NCBI GenBank assembly: GCA_019155185.1
Contig: CM032803.1
Coordinates: forward strand, 1,424,001 to 1,488,000
DNA: 64,000 bases
Direction of reading: 5' to 3'
Source of the DNA: Beaufortia kweichowensis
Taxonomy: Eukaryota > Chordata > Actinopteri > Cypriniformes > Gastromyzontidae
Shown piece by piece: positions 1 to 10,338 of the stretch (its first letter is position 1; every line of letters begins with the position of its first letter). The translations under genes and the position numbers were made by a program. A model generated the notes under the pieces. That model had not been told where the DNA came from. It saw only the letters and a list, made by a program, of their open reading frames with translations, and made no database searches.

Positions 1-3000
1 AAACACCAAGTTCACGCACTCACCGTAACACAAACCATATAGGTTTTGATCAGCGTAAAAGCATGTATAAATAAAAGTAAAGCAGACGGGCATAAGATGT
101 TTTTATTAATGTGTTTACAGTGGTACTAACCAGCTCTCTGAAGGATGGATTTTTCTTATGCCTATTGTAAAACTTTTATGACTGTCGATAAGACTGATGG
201 AGCGGTTATTCATTTTTTACCGCATTTTTTAGTAACAGAATAGAGGGTTTGTGCTTATAAATCCTAAATAATTGAAAAGGGGAAACCGTCGATTGAAGGG
301 GGAAGGGGCTTTTATAGCAGGAAGTGTCGGTGGAGCATAAAGCCATGAGTTATTAGTGGCATGCCTTGTCTTTTAACCCTCTTCTCTTTGCAGATGTGCC
401 AATCACTTGCCGTCCATTCCCATATTCATGCCTGTACATCATTTAAAATAGTGAAATGCATTTGTGGTATTTTAAAAGCCCAGTAGCTCAATCTATCATT
501 CGTGATGGTTTTTTTTTTGGCTGTGCGATGGAGCACATCCTTACTAAAGCAGAACTCCTGTTCTCATGTGTGTTACATTAATTATATCAAGATCCGACAT
601 CTGACCCAAGCCTTCACTTAACATGTCTACTGTGCCCCGACCTATTTAAATGGGACGATCAGTCACCCGAACCCTAGCCAAAAAGGCCCTGACAATGACC
701 GATATTGTAATTGCGAACCTCTGATGTTTTACAGCGCGTGTTTTGTTTACGTATCGCTATTTGCAGCGCTGCCAATGAGCGAACAGCTTTCAGATCTAAT
801 AAATTGGAGACAAGTGTCTTCCACCCTCAACTGTCCCGCTGTTGTCAGTCATCTCCCCTTATAATAGGAAAGCAGGCCTCTGCAATAATTGCTTTGATGG
901 TCCAGCCTGAACAAATCACTTCTGGGCAAAGAAAAAGGCCTTGGAGATGGCAGCCAGAGAGAAAAGGTGGGAATAAATTAAAGCACTTTGCGTTCCTCGG
1001 GGGCATGTGTCCCAGATTTCTTTAAAGAAGAAAAAATAGAGAGAGAAGGGGGGAAAAATATGCTTCTTTCTTTGCCTAGAAATAAATGTAGCAATAAATG
1101 CAGCAATAGACATCCACTGACCATCATAGTGAAATGGGTTATTCACAGAGAGACAAAAGAGACTACATAGTTAACTGACAGGTGAAGAAAGGAGGATTTC
1201 AGTGGAAATAATCTGATTTTGAACGGAGTTCGCTTTATAGAAGTACCTCTGGTTGGTTCTTTGTGCGCCAACAAAAGTTGGCCTTTCTAAATGGAAGGCT
1301 TTGAATGTTTTAAGGCATGTGAATGGGACTAGTGGATGTTCCAGACTAAAGTCTGCCAAGGGTCCTGCTGCTAGGCCTTAGTGCAGGATTAGGCCCGGCC
1401 TGTTAATGCACCCCTGGGATATGGATTGATGCTGATGTCCATTTTGTGTCTTTAGTGCCCTCGGTGGCAGATCTGAAACAGCTTGACACAAAAGCCCTAT
1501 AGCATAAAAGCAAATAAGTGACGGTGCCCTTGATTTCCTTTGAAAAGTTTATTAGTCACAACTGTCTATTTGTGTATCTGGTGCATTGGAGGTTAGTTAA
1601 CAAATACAAGTTTATATATGAATTGCTGTTGTTGTTTTTTATTTAATTGTAGTCATTTGCTTTGTCACCCTTTTATTTGACAGCATGCACTCGGTTTAGC
1701 ATAAATTTCCATCTTGTGCGCTCTCATGGAAACAAAGGAAATTTGACCTTTTATACAAATGAGTTAACATGGTCAGTGTCACAAATTTGCTTTCATTTGA
1801 TTAGTTACCAAGAAATATTGCACTTTACAAGTAGTGCACATCTTACATTTTTCTTGATATCATAACATTTCTAAGCAATGGAACAGACAGATATGAATAG
1901 TTTTGGCATTGTTCATGTAGCACTGTGTTTTGAGTCACACATTGAGCAATCATGAGCAACTGGTGTGTTATAATAAAAATAAAAACTGTATAACTTTTTC
2001 TGAGTGGAGATTGAAAGAACACAGTAACATTGTTGAAAGTGGGTGGAGGAGTTTCACATTGTGGCGAGGTGCCGGTGCACAGGGCAAACTCTATAAAAGT
2101 TTCCCACATGACCTCTTAATTACAGCTGCCGGGTTCAGTGTTCATGGCATCATCAATCCACAACGCCACACAATGCCGCCTCCCTCTGTCCCGGCACAGC
2201 GTGCGAATGTCATCCAGAATAACTCGACTTCCCAGGGGCAGAATTGTTTCCCAAGCTCTGGAGGCACGCCCCTCTTTAGTTCCAGCAGTGCTTACACCAG
2301 CCCCCACCCCAAAGCTGGCCTATGTTAGTGTTAGCTTTTTCTTTTAGTCTTTTTTCCTCAATCCCAGTGACAGTTCATTACAATTCTTTGGAAGTACAGG
2401 TGCTGCCCATGGTCTGAGAAGGAAATGAAATCAGCAGGCCGTAGAAATGCAAAAAAGTCCATTATATTGAAGTGAAACTGATGGCATATATTATTCGCTA
2501 CGTGTGAAATGAAAACCCAGTTTTTATCAATTTTTAAAACATCCTAAAATGTTGATGATGAGCTTAAATCTCTCTCTTCAGAGCCTCTTTTTGTCAGTAA
2601 GCAACACCAGGACTCATTTCCTCTTTTGATTAATCATTGCAACATCTGTCTCGCCTGTCAATTACAGATTTGCCCTTAAGGGTAAGGTGTGATCATATCT
2701 TTTTTTGCATCATAATTCCCTCTCATCCTGGTTTCAGACTGTCATTCTTTGTTAGGAACATCACTAATAAGCCTAGCCGCTTCGCAGCGTTTCTCGTGAA
2801 AAAGTAAAATGAGATTTAGCATGCAGACGCTCAATCAGGGCTGCGTGGCATGTCACGGGCGGAGGACCAGTTGTGTCTCCAGACGCAGAGCCAGGCATGT
2901 GTCTCAGGTAAGCGTCTGGGCCTTTCTCTCTCTCCATCCATAATTAACTCTCTCCTCCATAATTTAGCTCTTTTCTCCTCTTTCCTGTGATACAACATCT

Positions 3001-3516
3001 AACAGTACTAGTTAGCTGAACAGACACATGTGCCCTATCGCTGTGACATCCTGCTGAGACCCTGTTTACACTTGGTAACCTGCTCTAAAACAAGACTTTA
3101 AGAGGTCTTTCATGTATTTGATTGAACTACTTGCTTTAGATTCAAATGATAACATCTATGACCAACACAGGACTTTTTTTGCCCACCCATGTCTGACTCC
3201 AAGGTTTTGTCTCATATACCTGTAATCTCAAAGGAACACTGCAGAATTGTGTGGTTTTTCCTTCAGCGAGTTGGATGGCTTTTTCTGTGATAGCGCCTGG
3301 GGGCTGTAAGGAATGTATTTTGGTTTGTGGCATGTGAGGAGGAAAGGTCAAAGCTTGCTGAGCTCCAACGTCTCCAGCCTTGGAGAAAACCTCATATTTC
3401 TTCAACCTCTGTGTAGAGTTTTAATCAGCCTGCATCTGTTGAACAGGAAATTGAATAAATTGAAATTAGAGCGAACTAAACCTGGCCTTGCTAATGTAGG
3501 CTGTTGTCCATGCTTT
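1..3516. other. Unique noncoding sequence, no gene seen
   Basis: No recognisable gene, RNA gene or repeat. Open frames here (up to 132 codons near 1930-2328) overlap one another on both strands, start inside AT-rich sequence and resemble no family I know. A 29-codon open stretch from an ATG at 2821 runs into a good splice-donor sequence (CAG then GTAAGC at 2908), but nothing supports it as a real exon. A purine-rich run lies at about 1024-1058. Confidence 0.6.
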
Positions 3517-3538
3517 CGAGCGAGCGAGAGAGAGAGAG
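3517..3538. repeat. Short GAGC/GA simple repeat
   Basis: Three GAGC-type units grade into a (GA)n run of about 22 bases in total. It is short, and inflates a small open frame ending just after it. Confidence 0.8.
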
Positions 3539-5607
3539 CTGAATAGATGTGGAGTACTCGAGACCATACATCATTGTCATCACACCTTCTTTCTTCACTG
3601 CCAGCTTATTTACTGCCCATAGCTGAGGTTTAGAGAAAGATAAAGAGAGAGACTAGCTCTTGCTGATGCTGTTTTTATAGAGTAATGCATGCTACAGGCC
3701 CTCAGTGGAAACTTCAAAAAGATTTATTTGTTTCTCTTTTTTAATGTAGTTTTTGTCAATTTCGCGCTTGCTTACGTGTTCGCTGATTAAACGGACACAC
3801 ATTGTCGCTCATGTGTTGCAGATCATACCGCTTCCGGCCAGAGGGGGGACCTGCTCACACACTTGCCTGACCGTGTCTTTTTTACTTTGAATCTGTGTGT
3901 ATCTATTGTCTGTCTATGTGATAAATTTGACCTGCTGCTGGTTACGGGGTGGTGTTTTCAAATGCACCTGACAGACACCAGGTCCTCCTGCGTTATATCG
4001 TAGCATTGTCTGTGAGCCTGCTTTAATACTGTCTTTCAGGCTGTCATCACGACTCGAAATATAGCCCTCGCGTCTAGAGTTTTTCTTACATTCACCTTGA
4101 AGCCTGTGTTGCACAAATAGAGCGTACCAGCCAGCCAATGTGTCAGCCCTGAGGAGAACAAACTGTTGATGCAATCCTGTTTTTTATGGTTTACAACCTG
4201 TTGTTTTGGCAAAATCTGATAAGACAGTAGCAAAATGGCGCCCTCAGAAGAAACTTTGCCTTAAATTAAAGATGCCTGTCCTTTTCTGGGTCATGTTATT
4301 CGCATAGTCCGTGTTTAAGACAGGTTATGAAGCATTCTTGATTCAGATGCAAATTTAGTGGTTATCTGCTACAGGAGAGGATGAACAATGGGGTGTAGCA
4401 AACACACGGCCCACGAGAGGAAATGAAAGTCCGCCTTTTTCAGCTCGGCTGATTCCATTATAGACACTATTATTGGCTTTGAATGGCAACATCTATTATC
4501 TGAAGCCATTTTATTGGACAGGGATAGTCTTTTATTAATGTCAGCATTAATCAGACAAACCCCGGCACAACTTGATGATGGCCTGACCCTCTCAAATAGA
4601 TAGATCGACAATGCAGGGTCGCTCCTTCCTGTCATGTGGATGCGCTTACGTGTCACTTCCTGTAACCTTAACCCATAGAGCTCACAAATGATTAGGTGCG
4701 TTTGTCACTTGCGAGTAAACAGGAAGTGAACTCTGCTTCTGTTTTCAGATTGGCATCTTTAGCTTTGTGTGTGTGAGTCATTTTGATCCACTCTTGCATC
4801 TTTTGATAGGGTCATTTGCGTGAGGCTTTTAGCCGGCGAGGTTGAGGATACTTTATTCGCTGTTTTAGTCGGGCCTCATCTATGCAGACGTACAGTTCAC
4901 TAATTGCATAGGTATTCACTTTGAAGCAGACTTGGATATAGTGTTTAAGAGCTTCAACGCTCCACTCAAACACCTGCAACCTTTGTGTTACCTGCCTGAA
5001 ACCTCCACCTTATGACTCAACATAGATATACCCGTGTCTTGTAAAACACCATGATTGAGATATTATTGAGATTTCTAACAGAAAGTCTTTGACTTTATAC
5101 CACAGACATTTTAATGAAAGGTAACTTGCTGTTTTTTGAATAACGTGTTTATGAAAACTCATCCATTGTAGTTTGTGTATTGTGTTTTTCATGGAGGGTG
5201 TGGGCTGTTACTACAGGTTGGCAGATTACCTGTAGATTAAATTGCTTTACATTTTCCTGAGCCTCATAGTATCCATGAGCATTTAGCAACTGAACATTTA
5301 TCTTTGTGATCCTACTTATCTTCTCCACCAAGCCTCTTTTCCTGTACTTTATGTCCTTCTTTTAAGTTTGGCCTCTTTATTTTAAATGTCAAAACATTTG
5401 TGTTGATCAGCATCCACACTTCATCTGAATGTATAGTGAATTTATAGTGTATAAATGAGAAAGTGGAGCAGTTTTTTTCTGATAGCTAAGAATAGAGCAG
5501 AGCCTGTGGCAGAGGGCAGAGAGGGGAGGAGGAGAGGAGCAACTGGAGTGTTTGAATAAGAAGCCTTGTCAATTAAATGCTAATGAAAAACTCTAGGGAG
5601 ATGCTGT

Positions 5608-5610
<3 letters not shown>
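3539..5610. other. Unique noncoding sequence with a homeodomain-like dyad
   Basis: No gene or dispersed repeat seen. The stretch at about 4430-4660 is less AT-rich than its surroundings and holds the perfect inverted repeat ATTAATG-TCAG-CATTAAT at 4534-4551, which has paired TAAT-type cores. This is only a candidate regulatory element, because conservation cannot be tested from one sequence. Immediately before the CT tract (5515-5545) is a GA-rich purine run. Confidence 0.5.
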
Positions 5611-5677
<67 letters not shown>

Positions 5678-5697
5678 TGTCTCTGTCTCTGTCTCTG

Positions 5698-5728
<31 letters not shown>

Positions 5729-5747
5729 GTCTCTGTCTCTGTCTCTG

Positions 5748-5844
<97 letters not shown>
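5611..5844. repeat. Long CT microsatellite with nested GTCTCT hexamer array
   Basis: About 234 bp of polypyrimidine repeat on the plus strand. The two outer parts are pure (CT)n. The middle, about 5664-5772, is largely a GTCTCT array with occasional extra CT units. This nested pattern suggests a G point mutation in a CT tract later expanded as a hexamer by slippage or unequal exchange. The serine-leucine open frame through it is an artefact. Assembled length may be unreliable. Confidence 0.98.
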
Positions 5845-5845
<1 letters not shown>

Positions 5846-6872
5846 GATTTCTTATGATTTTTTTTAGTGGCTTGTGTTTACAGCTTGTTGTTGTCTACAG
5901 TCTAACCTCTGCATGAAAAATATGAAGGAGTCAGATATTACTTAACATAAAATATTCTCTGTAATGTTTATTATCTTTACAATAGTTCATTTTATATAAC
6001 TATTATATAATATATAATTTTATTTATCTTTGTTAATTGTTATTTGAAAAATGGCAGCGTGTTATCCAATATTCTGAGCAATCTGCTGGCTAAATATGTT
6101 GTTTTCACCGCAGGAAACATTATTTCTTCATGGTAAGATGTCATCTAAAAATAAACAAGAACGCTATTTCTCTTATTTTAGAAACTGTTTAGGTTTTGTC
6201 AAGCTATCTGTGATGGCATCAAGGGAAATACTTACGTTATGAGTGGAAAAACATTATGACTTGCCCATCATTTGTAATGACAGCTCCGCTCTGTTCCGTT
6301 TGATTAAAAAGATCTAATCCTCAAGTAGTAATTTACTTGATGTTGACGGGTTGATCTCTCAAACAGAGATCAAAGGAAATGGGGGAAAAACTTCCAAGTT
6401 ACATCGAGACTAACAACTCCTTCCTGTGCCAGCAGACAAGCGCCTAGTATTTTAAGAATGTATGTTGCCAAAACAAAGCTAATTGGTTCTGCCAAGGACC
6501 AAGCGGATAGCTCAGAAAGAGTTTACAAGGCCTTGTGGTCGTTGAGTTGACACTTTCTGTTCGCATTAAAAAAATATGGCTTTATGAGATTATGTCTATT
6601 TCCGTGCTATGTTCCATTTGTAGATGCTCAATCCGCCAGGCCCTTCACCTCTGCAGCTTAGCCTTAATCTTCATTCAACCAGAGCCCGGCAGAGAGGCTG
6701 ATCACCATGTTTAGATGTTTTTAATGTGTCTCTTGGATAGATAAAATGTGTGCAGAAAATTATGAAAGGCCACAATGATAAAAACATTCTTTATTCATTT
6801 TAAACAAAAGATAAATGTTTGATTATGTGCTAGTGTAAATGATGTCATTTGAAGCAGTATTTCAGCCATATA
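5845..6872. other. AT-rich unique sequence, no gene seen
   Basis: No coding signal. Around 5940-6060 the sequence is strongly AT-rich. A 17-base match (ATCTTTGTTAATTGTTA, about 6025-6041) to the interior of the inverted-repeat element at 29449-29769 could be a tiny relic of the same family or chance. Confidence 0.5.
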
Positions 6873-7130
6873 TCAAAATCCTCTCATGATTTACTCACTC
6901 TTATGGCATCCTAGCTGTATATGACTGTATTTCAACATTATTACAAATAATGTTGTATTAAAATTACGTTATGTTATCTTCAAAAATGTTAAAGCTCCAA
7001 AAAGCACATATAGTACATCCATCATTTAAATTACATTACATCTAAATGATTCAGTGGTTAAATAAATGTCTTCTGAAGTGATACGATACGTTTGTGAGAG
7101 AAAACTGCACACATTTTTTCCTTTTTTAGA
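6873..7130 (+). mobile_element. Decayed nonautonomous DNA transposon fragment (teleost inverted-repeat family)
   Basis: Several blocks match, in order, an abundant cyprinid dispersed repeat that I know from memory. They are a 'CTCTCATGATTTACTCACTC' block at about 6881, a 'GCTCCAAAAAGCACATA' block at about 6993, and a 'CAGTGGTTAAATAAATGTC' to 'TTCTGAAGTGATACGATA' block at about 7053-7089, then a degenerate GAGAAA segment. The complete family has long inverted repeats ending in AACTATCCCTTTAA. Here the outermost terminus and the far half are missing and the middle is AT-rich and decayed, so this is a dead remnant. A fragment at 35928-36002 may be another piece of the same or a related family. 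The family name was not checked. Confidence 0.72.
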
Positions 7131-9569
7131 TTTTAAATTTTTTTACATATTGTTTTTTATTATATATTTTAAATTAATTAATTTGATTTATATTTTAATT
7201 GTTATAAAAATTATTGTTTATTTAAAATGTTTATGCTCGAGTCTTATACCTTCCCATTAATATATAGTTTGTCATGATAGAATAGAATTTAAATAAAAGT
7301 TCTTCCTGAAGAACAGTGACAATTAACAGGTTAAACATGACGACACATTAGTGACTTGAAAATTGTGAAGAAACGTGATAATTGAGACAGGTGAGAACTC
7401 GGATGGCATGAGAGTAAGTCATTGATGAAATATTCATTTAATTGTCTGAGTTTTTAGAGCTTCAGGGAGTAAAACAAAGAAAAAATTGTCTGGTCCACAA
7501 TGCAGCTTTTAATAGCCGAAATGCCCACTTCAGTCTGCTTGACATGTAAAGCAACCAAACAGTTTTCTTCCTTTTACTTCATTTTCTCTGTTTTACTCCC
7601 AGATTTTTAATTTAGAACCTTGTCCCACTAGACTCTCTGTGACCCAGTCAGCCCTTTTCTCTGGCTCTTACGAGGAAAGCTCATTTCCGGCCATGCGCAT
7701 GTCTCCACACAGTTCAACTCTTACTCTGTCATTTCTAGTGACACCTTAAGTAAAGCTCAAAAGACCGCCCTCCTTCCAGCCCATATGCAGGCCTGTGATT
7801 GTATGAATAATCTCCAGGTCCCATATGGCTTCATGTCCTGGAGTATTTGATCAGAGGAGTGATGAAGGCTTCCAGACATCACAGTGTGTTTGTTCTGCCG
7901 CGTTTGTCACACGCTCCCGTCGCATGCCTCCACCGGGCAGACGCTCACAATTTAACTCGTCAAGAGCGTGTGGGTGCCCGCCGCACGGCCCGCTGGCACG
8001 CCGACACGTAAACAGAGTCTTCCTCTGCCACGCTCCCTTGACTCACCCCTTCTTGAGGAATCACAGGCAACACTACTGTCATTTATAAACTTTTAATATC
8101 TGCTCCTGTGGGTAATGGCTAATTTCTCCCAGCACATGGTTCTTCATTAAAACTTGATTTCTGTCAGAGAGGATCTCTATCACATTAGCTGCAGTCACTC
8201 GAATGGGTGTAGACTTTATTCATTTATTTATCTTTATTTAATCTGCGGTGCAATTTCTATTTTTAATTACACTACGGCCTGGCTGAAAGATCCCATGCTC
8301 GATCTTTCTCTCTCTCCCATCTACCTTTCGGTCTCCTATGAATTTCTTTATGCTAATAACACTGTTCACAGCTCTATACCAAGCAGGAAATGATTGATAA
8401 AGTAAGGATAAAGTGTGTGAAACGGTATCATGAAATATATCAATTTGGATTGGAGCGCAGCTGATGTGTTCAGAGAGCTGCTCACTTCGCTGGCACTTAG
8501 CCGCTAGTTTAGTGCTTCAAGATGAGAAAAATCAATGCTTTCCAGCAGGTTTTCGCTGTGTTTTATCTTTTTTTTTTGTCATTCTTTCATAGCATGAAAG
8601 GCTTTCCATGTTCACCTACGTCTCTCATTGTATTCCTTGAGACAACTCCTGTTGGAGTGTACTATTTGTTTTCTCTGTGAAAAAGGATCAATGCTGTTTT
8701 TTCCCAGTCCCTCGTGAAAGTTGCTGCTCCTCTCTTCAGCTGTGTTCTTATTGGACCAGGCAGTGATGACATCATCGGCAGGTCCTCTGCAATTTCTCGA
8801 GCTTGGTGCAGGCTGTGCCCGCAGCAGAAGAAATCATTTGCTTCATCATTATGGATGCTGAGGGAGGATAAGCCTTGCTTAACACCACCGCGGCCAGGCT
8901 CTCACCCTGGCTTGTGAGGTCAGCCCAGGTCGACAGCAGAGATGAGCGAGCGTGTGTGTGTATATGCTCATATGCGGCAGGCTTGTTGTACTGACCCTTG
9001 GACCTTCTCACAGCCTGTGTCTTGGTTTTCTCTCTCCTTCTCAATTGCATGCCTTCTTTTGGCAAGAAATCAACATTAATGAAGCTCTTGCATCTCAGGG
9101 TTCACTCTGGGTTCCCGCTCAGATATATCAGACCATGTGTTTGTTTGTGCTTTGAGACCCATGGCTAGCGTTTCATCAGGCAAACATACAGGTTGTTAAG
9201 AAGCGGCCTGGCTACAGCAGCAAATTACTTTCATGTTGACAGGGTTAGCATGCCTTAGGTTTTCTATGTATTCATTAGAGTTGTATGGGGGATTCAGATC
9301 TGCTCTCTTCATCTCTGGAACCTATGGCAGGGAAGTTATGGGAATATGTCGCCCAAGAGACCAGAGTAAGAAATGGAAGAACAGCAATCTCTGCCAACGA
9401 TGACATTTTACTGTGTCTGTATATAGAGCACCTGCTTCAGCTTGGACAGGGTTGCACTTTTGTATATCTTGTATATTTATAACCGAACGGATGTTGTTGT
9501 ATGCCAGTAACATGTGATGCAACACATTTATTTTAAACCAAACCTGACGCATTGGCAACAACGATGCTC
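7131..9569. other. Noncoding sequence, AT-rich then moderate GC
   Basis: The sequence at 7131-7215 is extremely AT-rich. From about 7640 to 8060 it becomes GC-richer with several CpGs (for example 7915-8010), and an 87-codon open frame crosses it without exon signals or recognisable homology. 8700-9060 is similar and is open in several frames on both strands, as expected of GC-richer sequence rather than a gene. No RNA gene or complete mobile element was seen. Confidence 0.5.
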
Positions 9570-9733
9570 TGTGTGTGTGTGTGCGCGTGACTGCTTACGT
9601 GTGTGTGTGTGCGTGTGCATGTGGTCCTGGTAAAGCCTATTGTGTGGGGAAAGGTTATTGTTAGGTTTGGGGTAGGGTATACAATATACAGTGTGTATAA
9701 TATAAAAGTCAGTGTGTGTGTGCGTGTGTGCGA
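9570..9733 (+). mobile_element. GT-flanked dispersed repeat (mobile microsatellite), copy 1
   Basis: A GT/GC alternating tract (about 9570-9588, resuming at 9599-9622) leads into GGTCCTGGTAAAGCC, then GTTAGGTTTGGGGTAGGGT, then ATACAGTGTGTATAATATAAAAG, and ends in a second GT tract (about 9712-9733). This order (GT tract, GGTCC, TTAGG-like G-rich block, ATACAGT...TATAAAA block, GT tract) is that of a common teleost dispersed repeat that carries microsatellites at its edges. It shares its layout with the copy at 25470-25648. It encodes nothing. The alternating purine-pyrimidine tracts could adopt Z-DNA. Confidence 0.62.
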
Positions 9734-10320
9734 GGCCACTTGGGGTAGCGTGTTAACCAGAGGAGCAGCCGGTCCACCAGATGTTCCCTCCCACAGTGGA
9801 CTTGTCGCATAGGGACCTTTGGTCTTTTACCTGCTCTCTGTTCCAGACCTTCATCACTGGAGATTTTCTGTCCCTGAATCTCTCAGAACCGACTGATCAT
9901 TGTCCATCCACTGTTTTAGCATCCTGTTCAATGCTGTATAATTCTTAATGAATTCTTTCACATGCAGCATTTATATGGTTATGGAATGTGCCGTAGATAT
10001 TCTGTACAGGATGATCAGGTTTTATTTATGTGTCACTATGTGTTTTTATAGTGTTAACGCCCTAGCAAATATGTTGCTGAAGGTCATAAGCCTGGCTGCC
10101 TCCTGATTGGTTGTGAGATTTATGAGGCGAGCATGAGAAGAGACAGAGTTCTGTAGGGAAAGGTCAAATCTACAGGTAACATGGGATTCACTGCACTGCA
10201 GAAAAGATGTGAGATTATGGAGCTTTATGGCCCTTGTAATGCTGCAGGTTGTGCTGATAGAATTCTGTCAAATAATGGATGATATTAATAAGTGCAGAGA
10301 GACGAACATAATGCCACCTG

Positions 10321-10338
10321 ATATGTTATATAACATAT
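10321..10338. repeat. 18-bp perfect palindrome
   Basis: ATATGTTATATAACATAT reads identically on both strands. It is AT-rich and could extrude as a small cruciform or simply reflect low complexity. Confidence 0.9.

Noticed and set aside
2821..2907. ATG with 29 open codons leading to a consensus splice donor, containing a CxxCH motif
   Set aside because: A run this short is chance-level, CxxCH is a coincidence, and no following exon could be found.
5577..5867. 96-codon serine-leucine open frame
   Set aside because: It is the translation of the CT microsatellite and has no coding support.
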